DNA from: Parcubacteria bacterium C7867-008
GTDB lineage: Bacteria > Patescibacteria > Paceibacteria > UBA9973 > UBA2103
Length of the DNA: 64,000 nt
Reading direction: 5' to 3'
Assembly (NCBI GenBank): GCA_001189215.1
Contig: LFCR01000004.1
Span: 1-64,000, forward strand
Both the position numbers and the translations under genes were made by a program. The notes beneath the pieces are model-generated. The model saw nothing but the letters and a program-made list of their open reading frames with translations. It had not been told where the DNA came from and made no database searches. Shown here piece after piece: positions 1 through 8,345 of this stretch (its first letter is position 1; every line of letters starts with the position of its first letter).

Positions 1-120
1 AGGCATATTAGATAAACAGACTGCTTTTCGCGGTAGGTACTGAACGCTTGCGCCTTCAGGGATAGCCTGCTCGCTTCCTTATATGCAGCCCGTGGAACTC
101 TGGGACTATAGCAAGAATAT
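1..120. other. unassigned left edge
   Basis: No convincing gene start lies here. On the plus strand a short frame enters from outside and stops at 45; on the minus strand one frame is open across the whole stretch but has no ATG. It could be the end of a gene or RNA lying mostly outside the window. I compared it with remembered tmRNA and SRP RNA landmarks and saw no match. Confidence 0.3.
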
Positions 121-156
121 GTATAAAAAGAAAGGCCCGGACGCGAGGTCCGGGCC
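121..156 (-). terminator. Rho-independent terminator of the 185-1192 gene
   Basis: A 9-bp GC-rich stem (GGCCCGGAC / GTCCGGGCC, 134-156) is followed on the minus strand by a T-rich run (CTTTCTTTTTATAC). It sits just downstream of the stop codon at 185. Confidence 0.85.
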
Positions 157-184
157 AATACTTCCTTGAAGGTTCGAGGCAGGG

Positions 185-1192
185 TTACTGCTTCTTACCG
201 GCTTGTTTTTTGCCGGCACTACCACCGGAAGCACCCTTGGTGGAACGACCGCGCTCTTGGTCTCGCAAGCGGCGAGCAGCGAGCTGCGACCGACGTTCGG
301 CGGGGACACCTTTGCTGGTGGCCGCGCTGCCGAACTGCATCTGCGTGCCGCCTGAGACCAGGTCGGTGCAGTAGTTGTCGCGGAAGTAGTCATGCTCGAA
401 CGGAAAGCCCGCGAGAGCCTCCAGCATGTGCGCACGCACGCCCTTGTTGAGCTTGCGCGCCTTCGTCGCCTGCTCCAGTTGGTCGAAGACCTGTTGGAAC
501 AGAGTCGAGGTCTGCACGCTCTTGATCTCAAGCATCGAGACCAGTTGGTGGTACAGTGCATCGTTCAGGCGGATCGCCTCGTCGTTGACGAGTTTGATGG
601 CGTTGACCATCTCCATCGTTTGCGCGATGCGACGTTCCCCTTGATCCAGCAGGTCGAACTGCTGAACCCTCGGAAGGCCGTTCTCGACCACCACCCGACG
701 GACGAGGCCGTCTTCGGTGAAGACGTCGACGTGACCGTCGTGCGGGAGACAGACGAGCGCCTCCTTGCCGGTCGAGTTCTGGACGATGGAGCCGTCGGTG
801 ACGACGCCGGCCCAGAACTTGATCTTGACTTGCGAGACGCTGCCGACAGGATAGCCGACGGCGATCTGCAGCAGTACGGACTTGTCGGCGGCCAGCGGAC
901 GAACCAGAACGGGGATATCAGTCTTGCGACCGACCCGCTCGACTGCAGCGCGCCGGACGTAGCCGATGTGACCCCGCTTTTCATACAGACAGCCACGGAC
1001 ACCTGCCATACGGCTGGTGAAGCGTGTTCCGGTGAAGTGCACCGCTTCGCCCATCGGATGGTTGAGTTCCAGATGGAAGCCGGTGCTCAACTTGCCGTTG
1101 AACGAGACGTTGAAACAGTTGGAGGGCAGCCCCGCATCTTCCTGCAAAAGGAGAGCCGGGAAGAAGGTGGGGCGAGCGATATCTTGAAGCAT
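185..1192 (-). CDS. hypothetical protein, GC-rich stand-alone unit
   Basis: Encodes 335 residues with no family I recognise. I chose the ATG at 1192 (protein starts MLQDIARPTF) because GAAAGGGAGCAAC precedes it and because the promoter at 1251-1280 would start transcription downstream of the longer ATG at 1249. No signal peptide or membrane segment is evident. The body is a mixed alpha/beta-looking sequence, and the last 40 residues are basic low complexity rich in R, K, G, A and S (ends GKKQAGKKQ), perhaps a nucleic-acid or surface-binding tail. Codon use (many GCG, CTG, GGC) is far more GC-rich than gyrA downstream. With its own promoter, Shine-Dalgarno and terminator it is a self-contained unit, which suggests acquisition from elsewhere. 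Confidence 0.75.
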   Translation of the reverse strand: MLQDIARPTFFPALLLQEDAGLPSNCFNVSFNGKLSTGFHLELNHPMGEAVHFTGTRFTSRMAGVRGCLYEKRGHIGYVRRAAVERVGRKTDIPVLVRPLAADKSVLLQIAVGYPVGSVSQVKIKFWAGVVTDGSIVQNSTGKEALVCLPHDGHVDVFTEDGLVRRVVVENGLPRVQQFDLLDQGERRIAQTMEMVNAIKLVNDEAIRLNDALYHQLVSMLEIKSVQTSTLFQQVFDQLEQATKARKLNKGVRAHMLEALAGFPFEHDYFRDNYCTDLVSGGTQMQFGSAATSKGVPAERRSQLAARRLRDQERGRSTKGASGGSAGKKQAGKKQ

Positions 1193-1250
1193 GTTGCTCC
1201 CTTTCAAGGAAATTGAGGGCACCCTATGTGCTCCTTTGAGATCCACCATG

Positions 1251-1280
1251 GTTATAACATAGATATTGTGTATTTGTCAA
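1251..1280 (-). promoter_or_regulatory. sigma70-type promoter for the 185-1192 gene
   Basis: On the minus strand TTGACA (1275-1280) is followed after 18 nt by TATAAC (1251-1256), or after 17 nt by TTATAA. This is a near-consensus -35/-10 pair about 60 nt upstream of the chosen ATG. Confidence 0.8.
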
Positions 1281-1302
1281 GTATGGTTACTATCCTATTT
1301 AA

Positions 1303-1332
1303 ATGAAAACCCCCGCCACGGAAGACGGGGGT
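1303..1332 (-). terminator. terminator of the 1448-1618 unit
   Basis: The stem ACCCCCG / CGGGGGT (1309-1332) is followed by TTTTC on the minus strand. It lies 115 nt beyond the stop at 1448. The intervening stretch holds a second imperfect hairpin around 1405-1443 and no ORF. Confidence 0.75.
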
Positions 1333-1447
1333 CGTTTCATAGGTCCGGAGACCGTATTGAAACTGTTGAAGAAATTGGAACCGGAGTTCCGCCTTCTTGG
1401 TCGGCGGGATTGATGACTAGTCTAGCTAATCAAGTCCCGCCGGCAGG

Positions 1448-1618
1448 TCAGGTCGGCGTGCAGCCGCGGGTCGTGCCCATGGCGCCGGCGAACGTGATGT
1501 CGATGGCCTTGGCCAGAAAATGGATGTTATCTTCCGCGTGAGCGGTGGTCCCGGCCGCCTTCGGCGGGCCGGTCTGGGTGATGCGCATCGGAATCTCCGT
1601 GCTAGGGTTGATGTTCAT
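1448..1618 (-). CDS. small hypothetical protein, 56 aa
   Basis: A GC-rich minus-strand ORF of 56 codons starting MNINPSTEIPMRITQTG. The ATG at 1618 is preceded by GGAAG eight nt upstream. A longer reading from a TTG at 1675 is possible but would start almost at the transcription start. The middle (about residues 35-47, HFLAKAIDITFAGAMG) is mildly hydrophobic. No family recognised. It has its own promoter (1678-1706) and terminator (1303-1332), like its neighbour at 185-1192. That architecture, more than the short ORF itself, supports it as a real gene. Confidence 0.5.
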   Translation of the reverse strand: MNINPSTEIPMRITQTGPPKAAGTTAHAEDNIHFLAKAIDITFAGAMGTTRGCTPT

Positions 1619-1677
1619 CGAGGGTGCTTCCGATTGCTCGACCACTCCTCGCGCCCACCCTAAGGCAGGACCCAAAT

Positions 1678-1706
1678 AATCTATGCCACGATAGACTGTT
1701 TGTCAA
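1678..1706 (-). promoter_or_regulatory. sigma70-type promoter for the 1448-1618 gene
   Basis: TTGACA (1701-1706) and TAGATT (1678-1683) are separated by 17 nt on the minus strand. Confidence 0.7.
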
Positions 1707-1735
1707 GTCAATACTTGTGCTCAAGTATATAAACC

Positions 1736-1755
1736 AAAACACCCACCAAAGGGTG
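1736..1755 (-). terminator. terminator of the 1888-2037 unit
   Basis: On the minus strand CACCC-tttggt-GGGTG is followed by TTTTGG. A longer GC-rich hairpin (CCAGGGCGAGC / GCTCGCCCTGG) at 1794-1822 lies between it and the ORF and may also contribute. Confidence 0.6.
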
Positions 1756-1887
1756 AGTGCGAAAGATCAATATTCAGTTCAGAAAGAGGATTACCAGGGC
1801 GAGCGGGTCAAGCTCGCCCTGGTCCCTCGTCGCGCATCTTCCTCGATCGAATGTCGGGTCGTCACGAGGAGACTTAAGCGCGCCAAG

Positions 1888-2037
1888 CTATCGGCGCAGC
1901 ACTTCCATCGGAAGCCGTTCGCCGTGAGTCGGGGTGGTCCTCACGCTGTGGTGGACGGGAGGTTGTTGTTGATGCAACCCAGAACGTGCGCTCGTCAGAG
2001 TTTGTGGGGCAGTACGGCCTTTACGATGTGACGACAC
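1888..2037 (-). CDS. possible small hypothetical protein, 49 aa (or RNA)
   Basis: A GTG at 2037 is preceded by AGCGAGG at proper spacing and opens a 49-codon frame rich in H, Q, P, R and T. Nothing about the protein is recognisable. The unit is bounded by a good promoter (2091-2118) and a terminator (1736-1755), so it is transcribed. The ORF fills only half of the transcript, and a second frame is open from the ORF's 3' part to about 1795. A decayed coding sequence with a frameshift, or a structured RNA, is equally possible. Confidence 0.35.
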   Translation of the reverse strand: MSSHRKGRTAPQTLTSARSGLHQQQPPVHHSVRTTPTHGERLPMEVLRR

Positions 2038-2090
2038 GCTAGCCTCGCTTTCTCTGAAATGAAAATCTGCCCTCAGTGGCAGTTGAGTGA

Positions 2091-2118
2091 AATATAGCAC
2101 GTATTGTTTTCCTGTCAA
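2091..2118 (-). promoter_or_regulatory. sigma70-type promoter for the 1888-2037 unit
   Basis: TTGACA (2113-2118), 16-nt spacer, TATATT (2091-2096) on the minus strand. Confidence 0.75.
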
Positions 2119-2152
2119 AATAAATGTGGTTCTTTTAGTGTGTCATTCATGC

Positions 2153-2158
2153 TATAAT
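2153..2158 (+). promoter_or_regulatory. -10 box for a leaderless MBL-fold transcript
   Basis: A perfect TATAAT ends 10 nt before the ATG at 2169, with no Shine-Dalgarno sequence between. Transcription would start within a few nt of the start codon. Confidence 0.7.
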
Positions 2159-2168
2159 CAGCCTATCT

Positions 2169-2810
2169 ATGGTAATAACGCACCACGGCGGACAGTGCTT
2201 CAAGGTGACATTTGGCGACCTCACCTTGGTATTTGATCCCATCTCTAAGGAGTCAAAATTAGGCGGTGTACGATTCGGTGCAGATATTGCATTGGTATCT
2301 CGTAACCATGCAGATATGAACGGTGTGGCAGAGGTTACGTATGGAGAAAAGCAGCCATTTGCTATCAACGGACCGGGTGAATATGAGAAAGAAGGTATTA
2401 CGGTGCAAGGATTTCTAACCAAGAGCCAATACGGATTAGCAAAAGGGCAAACCGAGGCAATCAACACTGTGTATTCACTCAAACTTGAGGGTATGACACT
2501 CGTACACCTCGGTGCGCTTGCAGACACCACGCTTTCACTTGATGCACGTGAAGCTATTGATGAAATTGACGTCCTATTTGTACCGATTGGTGGAGATGGG
2601 GTACTTGATCCTGCAGAAGCTGCGAAGCTTGCCACGTTCCTTGAACCAAAGATCATCATTCCTATGCACTGGAATAATATGGGAGAAAAGGATGCGCTTG
2701 CTACCTTTATAAAGGCAGCGGGAGGTGAATCAGAGACCGTGGACAAGCTTACCCTCAAGAAGAAGGATGCTGCAGAAAAAGACGGTGCTATCATAGTAGT
2801 AACGGCATAA
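2169..2810 (+). CDS. MBL-fold (beta-lactamase superfamily) protein
   Basis: A 213-residue protein resembling the short, UlaG-like metallo-beta-lactamase-fold proteins (Lactamase_B_3 type): starts MVITHHGGQCFKV, has the early strand region LVFDP, and the later segments NGPGEYE, HLGAL, VLFVPIGG and IIPMHW. The usual HxHxDH metal motif is replaced by SRNHADMN near residue 45-50, so binding of two metals is doubtful and the substrate is unknown. It probably acts in the cytoplasm. The start has a -10 box but no Shine-Dalgarno sequence. It is followed after 3 nt by a small membrane protein and then gyrA, apparently one transcription unit. Confidence 0.8.
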   Translation: MVITHHGGQCFKVTFGDLTLVFDPISKESKLGGVRFGADIALVSRNHADMNGVAEVTYGEKQPFAINGPGEYEKEGITVQGFLTKSQYGLAKGQTEAINTVYSLKLEGMTLVHLGALADTTLSLDAREAIDEIDVLFVPIGGDGVLDPAEAAKLATFLEPKIIIPMHWNNMGEKDALATFIKAAGGESETVDKLTLKKKDAAEKDGAIIVVTA

Positions 2811-2813
2811 CCT

Positions 2814-3188
2814 ATGGCAATCTCACACCACATCGAAACCATTCGCTCCAAGCCAGAGCATGTTCGTGAGCGTATTGCACTGGGCACTTCTGCTGGAGTT
2901 ACCGGTCTCGTTGGGCTTATCTGGGTAGCAACACTTGCAGCAACTGGCACATTCAGTCTGCACTCTACAAACACAACCCTTGCTGACAACACTGCCACTA
3001 CTGTTTCTACTGTCGCTGCCGAAACACAAACCAACTTCTCACAACTTGTGGGTGGTGTAGGGGCTGCTCTTGGCGCAACCAGTACCGAACCTGCTCTTCG
3101 TATTGTTGACGAAGGATCAAGCTCATCGCTTGATTCTAAAGATGTTGCCGCGAAGAACAATTCGAATGCAACGGTTATTCCATTTTAA
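2814..3188 (+). CDS. small single-pass membrane protein upstream of gyrA
   Basis: 124 residues: a basic N-terminal helix (about 1-22), one transmembrane segment (about 25-45, GVTGLVGLIWVATLAATG), then a Ser/Thr/Ala-rich tail predicted outside the cytoplasm. No family recognised. It lies between the MBL-fold gene (3-nt gap) and gyrA (20-nt gap) and is probably co-transcribed with them. Base composition matches its neighbours. A role in the envelope is only inferred from topology. Confidence 0.7.
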   Translation: MAISHHIETIRSKPEHVRERIALGTSAGVTGLVGLIWVATLAATGTFSLHSTNTTLADNTATTVSTVAAETQTNFSQLVGGVGAALGATSTEPALRIVDEGSSSSLDSKDVAAKNNSNATVIPF

Positions 3189-3208
3189 TACTCAGATAGT
3201 TCAGACCT

Positions 3209-5695
3209 ATGGCACGTAAGAAAGAAGAAGCTCCTGTTCCTGGCGCACCAGAACGAATTGCCATAATTGATCAATCGATCACTGCCGAAATGCGTCAGTC
3301 GTATATCGACTACGCGATGACTGTTATTACGAGTCGTGCACTTCCTGATGTACGTGATGGGTTGAAGCCGGTGCATCGCCGCATTCTCTACGCAATGCGT
3401 CAGACCGGTCTTACGCCAACCGCTAAGTTCCGTAAATCAGCAACGGTGGTGGGAGAGGTGCTCGGTTCGTATCACCCACACGGTGATGCATCCGTGTATG
3501 ACGCGATGGTAAAGCTCGTACAAGACTTCACTAGTCGCTACCCACTTGTGGCAGGACAAGGAAACTTCGGCTCTATCGATGGTGATCCTCCTGCTGCATA
3601 TCGTTATACCGAAGCTAAAATGGCTCGTCTTGCAGACGAGATGCTTCGTGATCTTGAAAAGGAAACCGTTAGCTGGGTACCAAACTTCGATGGTTCTAAG
3701 CAAGAACCTTCCGTTCTGCCATCAGCAGCCCCAAACCTTCTGTTGAACGGTGCTCTTGGTATTGCGGTAGGAATGGCGACGAATATTCCTCCACACAACC
3801 TACGCGAACTTATCGCTGCAACAACGCACCTTATAGACAACCCAGAAGCAACAACGGATGATCTCCTTCAATTCGTAAAAGGGCCAGACTTCCCAATGGG
3901 TGCCATTGCCTTTAATCAGAAGGATATTCATCAGGCGTATACCACTGGTCGTGGAGGTGTCGTGGTACGTGGAGAGGCAGATATCGTTGAAGACAAGCGT
4001 GGTACCAGCATCATCATCACGTCTATTCCATACCGTGTGAATAAGTCTGATCTTATTACCCGTATTGCTGACTTGGTGCGTGATAAGAAGCTTGAGGGTA
4101 TTAAGGATCTTCGTGATGAGTCTGCAGGAGACGATCACGGTCGTCCGGACATCCGTGTGGTTGTTGAGCTTAAGGGAACAGCACATCCACAGGCAGTGCT
4201 AAACAACCTATACAAGCACACTGAGCTTGAAAGTACGTTCCACTACAACATGCTCGCGCTTGTAGATGGTGTCCCGCAAACCCTGTCTCTGCTCGGCATG
4301 CTTGAGAACTTCGTTGCACATCGTCGTACGGTAGTGAAGCGTCGTACTGAATACGAACTACGTAAGGCACAGGAGCGTGAACATATTCTCCTCGGTCTTT
4401 CTAAGGCCCTTGATCACATTGATGAGGTAATCAAAATCATTCGTGCTTCAAAGGATGTGCCAACCGCTTCTGAAGCACTCCAGAAAAAGTTTGCATTCTC
4501 TCCTATTCAAACAGCAGCAATCCTTGCGATGCGCCTTCAGACGCTTGCCGGTCTTGAGCGTAAGAAGATAGAAGATGAGCTCGCACAAATTCAAACAGAG
4601 ATTAAACGTCTCCAGAAGATCCTCTCAAGTGAGAAGAATATTCTTGCGGTGGTACGTGAGGAACTTGTAGCTGTTGGTGAGAAGTATGGTGACGATCGTC
4701 GTACCAAAATTGTTAAGGGAGGTGTTAAGAATATTTCCGTAGAAGACCTTGTTGCTGATGAGGAATCCGTACTGGTGCTAACAGCAGGTGGCTACGTAAA
4801 GCGCACCAATCCAGACGAATATAAAATACAGAAGCGTGGCGGTATCGGTGTAGTAGACATCGCTACCAAAGAAGAAGACGTTGTAACCCATCTTATTGGT
4901 GCTTCTGCACACAGCGAGCTGCTCTTCTTCACAGACTTTGGTAAGGCATACCAGATAAAGATGTATGAGATCCCTGAGGGTCGTCGTGCAACCAAGGGTA
5001 AGTCCATTATGAACTTCCTCCAGCTTGCAGCGGATGAGAAGGTAACTAGCGTACTCCCCGTACCTAAGGGTGCTGCTCGTGATGCACTTTCTGTGTTTTT
5101 CGTAACCCAGGAAGGTGTGGTGAAGAAAGTTGAGTCAAAGAACTTCGCCGATGTGCGTCGCTCCGGCATTATCGCTATCGCTCTTAAGGGTGGAGACAAG
5201 CTTATCTCTGCAGAACTCTGCACAAGCGAAGACAGTATCTCTATCGTTACCGCACAAGGTCAGTCAATTCGTTTCAGTGAAGCAGATGTGCGTGCCATGG
5301 GACGTACTGCCGCTGGCGTACGCGGTATGAGCGTTAAGAAAGGAGATCGAGTCGTTTCTGCAGAGGTGGTTAATTCAGCAGCTACCGGCGCACTCCTTAT
5401 CATTATGGATAAGGGATACGGCAAGAAGACATCACTGTCTGAATACAAGATTCAGGGGCGTGGAGGTTCAGGCATCAAGACTGCTGACGTCACCACAAAG
5501 ACCGGTCAGATAATTGGTGCAAAGGTACTAGTTGGTGATGAAACAAAGATGGAAGAATTGGTAGTGATCTCAAAGAAGGGCCAGGTGATTCGTGTCGCTG
5601 CCGGAGAGATCCCATCACTCTCACGCGCAACCCAGGGCGTACGTATCATGAAGATGCGTGAGGGTGACTCCATCGCTTCAATGGTTGCGCTGTAG
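3209..5695 (+). CDS. gyrA: DNA gyrase subunit A
   Basis: 828 residues, full length for GyrA. This subunit cuts and rejoins DNA and forms the A2B2 gyrase that introduces negative supercoils using ATP. Visible: the N-terminal segment SYIDYAMTVITSRALPDVRDG, split by the family's QTGL quinolone-region context; the catalytic tyrosine in YRYTEAKM near residue 132; a long coiled-coil arm; and C-terminal beta-pinwheel repeats, with GyrA-box-like segments QKRGGIG and QGRGGSG. No gyrB is in the window. It closes the operon started by the MBL-fold gene and is followed by a strong terminator at 5716. Confidence 0.97.
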   Translation: MARKKEEAPVPGAPERIAIIDQSITAEMRQSYIDYAMTVITSRALPDVRDGLKPVHRRILYAMRQTGLTPTAKFRKSATVVGEVLGSYHPHGDASVYDAMVKLVQDFTSRYPLVAGQGNFGSIDGDPPAAYRYTEAKMARLADEMLRDLEKETVSWVPNFDGSKQEPSVLPSAAPNLLLNGALGIAVGMATNIPPHNLRELIAATTHLIDNPEATTDDLLQFVKGPDFPMGAIAFNQKDIHQAYTTGRGGVVVRGEADIVEDKRGTSIIITSIPYRVNKSDLITRIADLVRDKKLEGIKDLRDESAGDDHGRPDIRVVVELKGTAHPQAVLNNLYKHTELESTFHYNMLALVDGVPQTLSLLGMLENFVAHRRTVVKRRTEYELRKAQEREHILLGLSKALDHIDEVIKIIRASKDVPTASEALQKKFAFSPIQTAAILAMRLQTLAGLERKKIEDELAQIQTEIKRLQKILSSEKNILAVVREELVAVGEKYGDDRRTKIVKGGVKNISVEDLVADEESVLVLTAGGYVKRTNPDEYKIQKRGGIGVVDIATKEEDVVTHLIGASAHSELLFFTDFGKAYQIKMYEIPEGRRATKGKSIMNFLQLAADEKVTSVLPVPKGAARDALSVFFVTQEGVVKKVESKNFADVRRSGIIAIALKGGDKLISAELCTSEDSISIVTAQGQSIRFSEADVRAMGRTAAGVRGMSVKKGDRVVSAEVVNSAATGALLIIMDKGYGKKTSLSEYKIQGRGGSGIKTADVTTKTGQIIGAKVLVGDETKMEELVVISKKGQVIRVAAGEIPSLSRATQGVRIMKMREGDSIASMVAL

Positions 5696-5715
5696 GTGAA
5701 AGTTTTACACGCTAA

Positions 5716-5749
5716 ATAGCACGCTGCTGTCTGCAGCGTGCTATTTTAA
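5716..5749 (+). terminator. terminator after gyrA
   Basis: A 12-bp perfect stem (ATAGCACGCTGC / GCAGCGTGCTAT, 5716-5745) with a 5-6 nt loop, followed by TTTT, just before the methyltransferase start. Confidence 0.85.
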
Positions 5750-5754
5750 GTAGA

Positions 5755-6285
5755 ATGAACTTTAGTGATCCGAAGTCTAACGTCCTACAGTTAGGTCTGC
5801 GGGAAAACATGCGCATTGCAGACCTCGGTGCGGGTACTGGACATTACACCCTCGCTGCAGCGGCAGCACTTGGTCATGGGGGGCGAGTGTATGCGGTTGA
5901 TGTACACGAAGACATTCTCAATCATATTCGTACTGCAGCACACCAGAAGGGACTACGGAATATTGAGACCGTGTGGGGAAACATAGAGAAACCAGGTGGT
6001 ACCAAACTTCGTGATCATGCTATTGATGCGGTGATCCTATCGAATACTCTTTTTCAGATAGAGCATAAGCAGCAACTTATCGCGGAGATTCGTCGTATTC
6101 TTAAACCAGAAGGAAAGCTACTCGTTATAGACTGGGCGGGCGCCTATGGAGGCATGGGTCCTCATCCTGGCCATGTGGTATCTGAGCATGCAGCAGAAGA
6201 ACTATTTATCACCGCAGGCTTTCATAAGCAGAAAGACTTCCGTGCTGGCCCTCATCATTACGCTATAGTATTTACAGCACCCTAA
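5755..6285 (+). CDS. class I SAM-dependent methyltransferase
   Basis: 176 residues with a Rossmann-type methyltransferase domain: motif I IADLGAGTGHY near residue 23, the acidic end of beta-2 in VYAVDVH, and the motif around DAVILSNTLFQI. It looks like the UbiE/MerR-type methyltransferase_11 or _31 group, but the substrate cannot be told from sequence. It is short, with essentially the catalytic core only. The ATG comes directly after the gyrA terminator, and the solute-binding protein gene follows by 1 nt. Confidence 0.8.
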   Translation: MNFSDPKSNVLQLGLRENMRIADLGAGTGHYTLAAAAALGHGGRVYAVDVHEDILNHIRTAAHQKGLRNIETVWGNIEKPGGTKLRDHAIDAVILSNTLFQIEHKQQLIAEIRRILKPEGKLLVIDWAGAYGGMGPHPGHVVSEHAAEELFITAGFHKQKDFRAGPHHYAIVFTAP

Positions 6286-6286
6286 T

Positions 6287-7603
6287 ATGCCATTCGGTAA
6301 CCTTCCAACACGTCCGTTCCAGCTCATTGTTCTCGGTATATTTATATTCCTCGCATTTGTCGGTGTATTCCTCTTTGCAACCTTCGATGGATTTAATGGT
6401 GGAGCAGCTAAGGTTGGCACCGTAACCATATGGGGACTCTTACCGAGTAGTGCAATGGATACGCAACTCACCGCACTACGTAATGTACATAAGGAATATG
6501 CAAACGTTACATACGAACAAAAGTCCGAAGCTGATTTCGATGCGCAACTTGCCAATGCTATAGCCTCAGATCAAGGACCGGATCTGATACTTATTTCTCA
6601 AGAACAACTTCTTGCAGAGCGCAGTAAGCTTAGCGTCATACCGTTCTCTATTATTCCGCAACGTACCTATCTAGATACGTACGTTCCAATTACTGAACTC
6701 TTCCTAACAGACAAAGGCACCTACGGACTACCCTATGCCGTTGATCCGCTCGTTCTCTTTTATAACCGAAATACCCTCTCTTCTGCCGGTGTAGCAACAC
6801 CACCAACAAGCTGGGAGGCAGTAACAGGCCTCGTGCCACGCCTAACTCAGAAGACGGGCGGGGAAGTATTTAAGAGTGGTATAGCACTTGGTACCTATGG
6901 AAATATTAGGAACGCACGAGCTACTGTATCTCTCATCTTCTTCCAGTCTGGCTCTACCATAACAACACTCGGAACTAATGGTATTCGTGCAGCCTTAGTA
7001 CAAAGCAACTCAGTTACCGGTACGGGGGTTACACCGGCAGAGTCAGGTATGAACTTCTACACGCAGTTCTCTGATCCTGCAAAGACTGTGTACTCATGGA
7101 ACAATGCACTTCCGGAAGATCGTCAGGCATTCATTTCGGGTGATCTCGCCATGTACGTCGGGTACGCGTCTGAAGCTATCATTCTCAAAGTCTCGAATCC
7201 AAACCTCGACTTTGATATGGCACACATTCCTCAGCCATCTACCAGTAACTCACACATAACGTACGCAAAGGCATATGCATTTTCGATACCGAAAGTAGCA
7301 CGAAACCCTGGAGGAGCCCGTGCAGTTGCGCTTGCACTATCCTCAAAGGAGCAAGGTGCTCAAGTGGCAAAACTTCTTTCAATGGCACCAGCGCAGCGAG
7401 CACTTCTAACGCCGTCAGCAACGGATCCCTATCAAGCTATCTACTATCCAGATGCCCTTATTGCCAAAGGATGGCTATCCCCATTGACGGGTACCACGGA
7501 CACCATATTTACCGCTATGATAGGGGATATAACTAGTGGACGAAGTCCAGTGGATGATGCGCTTCAACGAGCAAATCAGGCACTTGATGCGGCTGTCCAA
7601 TAA
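6287..7603 (+). CDS. extracellular solute-binding protein (ABC type, sugar-like)
   Basis: 438 residues with an N-terminal membrane anchor (about 12-34, LIVLGIFIFLAFVGVFLFA) and no lipobox. The rest resembles family 1 solute-binding proteins: VTIWG near the start of the mature part, DFDAQLANAIASDQGPDLILI, and YGLPYAVDPLVLFYN. The fold normally delivers sugars or oligosaccharides to an ABC importer. No permease or ATPase is adjacent, so a partner elsewhere or a different binding role must be assumed. It begins 1 nt after the methyltransferase and is followed by the VirB2/TrbC-like cluster. Confidence 0.82.
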   Translation: MPFGNLPTRPFQLIVLGIFIFLAFVGVFLFATFDGFNGGAAKVGTVTIWGLLPSSAMDTQLTALRNVHKEYANVTYEQKSEADFDAQLANAIASDQGPDLILISQEQLLAERSKLSVIPFSIIPQRTYLDTYVPITELFLTDKGTYGLPYAVDPLVLFYNRNTLSSAGVATPPTSWEAVTGLVPRLTQKTGGEVFKSGIALGTYGNIRNARATVSLIFFQSGSTITTLGTNGIRAALVQSNSVTGTGVTPAESGMNFYTQFSDPAKTVYSWNNALPEDRQAFISGDLAMYVGYASEAIILKVSNPNLDFDMAHIPQPSTSNSHITYAKAYAFSIPKVARNPGGARAVALALSSKEQGAQVAKLLSMAPAQRALLTPSATDPYQAIYYPDALIAKGWLSPLTGTTDTIFTAMIGDITSGRSPVDDALQRANQALDAAVQ

Positions 7604-7612
7604 CATACTTCC

Positions 7613-7870
7613 ATGCTCGTAAACCCTGTACCGTTTGATTCTCTTCCTGAACTCCTCACCGCAGTGCTCGGTGGTCTGCTTGATATAGGTGTTATCGTCC
7701 TTACGCTAGCTTTTGTGTTTATTGGTTTCTCCTTTGTACGTGCACAAGGAAATCCTGAAGCACTTAAGAAAGCAAAGAATGCACTTCTCTGGACCGTTAT
7801 CGGTGGTGCGATCCTTCTTGGCGCTCAGTTGATCGCAGAAGTGATCAAGTCTACGGTTGACGCAATATGA
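7613..7870 (+). CDS. VirB2/TrbC-like two-TM protein, paralogue 1
   Basis: 85 residues with two transmembrane segments (about 20-45 and 58-80) separated by the short basic loop QGNPEALKKAKNALLW. The arrangement and size match pilin-like TrbC/VirB2 proteins of type IV secretion systems; family assignment is by architecture, not a firm motif. It is the first of five similar tandem genes and overlaps the next by 4 nt (ATGA), so translation is probably coupled. Confidence 0.65.
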   Translation: MLVNPVPFDSLPELLTAVLGGLLDIGVIVLTLAFVFIGFSFVRAQGNPEALKKAKNALLWTVIGGAILLGAQLIAEVIKSTVDAI

Positions 7871-8343
7871 TACGCGCAAAAACAGCAGGTATAACGCTTG
7901 GATTGTTCCTAACACTCTTTCTTTTTGCTGCGGCACTCCCAGTAAACGCGCAGACGTGTAATCCTGCCTGCGGTTCAGGAAAGGTGTGTGCATATATTGG
8001 AGAGAAGCCAACCTGCCTCAATGCTGGTACGAGCGGTGATGATGGTGTAACAGACGTGGATGAGGTAGTTGTTACTGCTCAGGCACCCTGCTCAGGTAAG
8101 TCTCTTTGTGCCATCGTTAACAACACTATCGTTCCACTGGGTAACGGAATTGTTGCACTTCTTTTCGCGGTAGCATTCCTCCTCTTCATATATGGCATGT
8201 TCAAGTACTTCTTCTTGAAGACCAGTGATGCTAAGGGCCGTGCAGAGGGTCGAGCGTTCATGATATGGAGTATTATTGGCTTATCGGTGATGTTCTCGGT
8301 CTGGGGCCTGGTTCGACTTCTACTTAACATAATTCCAACCTAG
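7867..8343 (+). CDS. VirB2/TrbC-like protein with Cys-rich ectodomain, paralogue 2
   Basis: 158 residues: a signal peptide (about 1-28, ending near VNAQ), a short extracytoplasmic segment with five or more cysteines (TCNPACGSGKVCAY), an acidic stretch, then two transmembrane helices flanking KTSDAKGRAEGRAFM, followed by SVWGLVRLL. The second half is clearly homologous to the proteins at 8346 and 8910. The cysteines suggest an exported disulfide-stabilised knob. It overlaps paralogue 1 by 4 nt, and paralogue 3 follows after 2 nt. Confidence 0.7.
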   Translation: MIRAKTAGITLGLFLTLFLFAAALPVNAQTCNPACGSGKVCAYIGEKPTCLNAGTSGDDGVTDVDEVVVTAQAPCSGKSLCAIVNNTIVPLGNGIVALLFAVAFLLFIYGMFKYFFLKTSDAKGRAEGRAFMIWSIIGLSVMFSVWGLVRLLLNIIPT

Positions 8344-8345
8344 GT

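Noticed and set aside
1..130. tmRNA or SRP RNA fragment
   Set aside because: Hairpin-rich look, but no characteristic tag sequence, T-arm or SRP core motif could be matched.
392..1216. 274-codon plus-strand ORF
   Set aside because: Shadow of the GC-rich minus-strand gene at 185-1192, which has promoter, Shine-Dalgarno and terminator in the right order.
2147..3160. 337-codon minus-strand ORF
   Set aside because: Antisense shadow of the MBL-fold gene, the small membrane protein gene and the 2.8-3.2 kb region; composition is repetitive Ser/Ala and no start signal exists.
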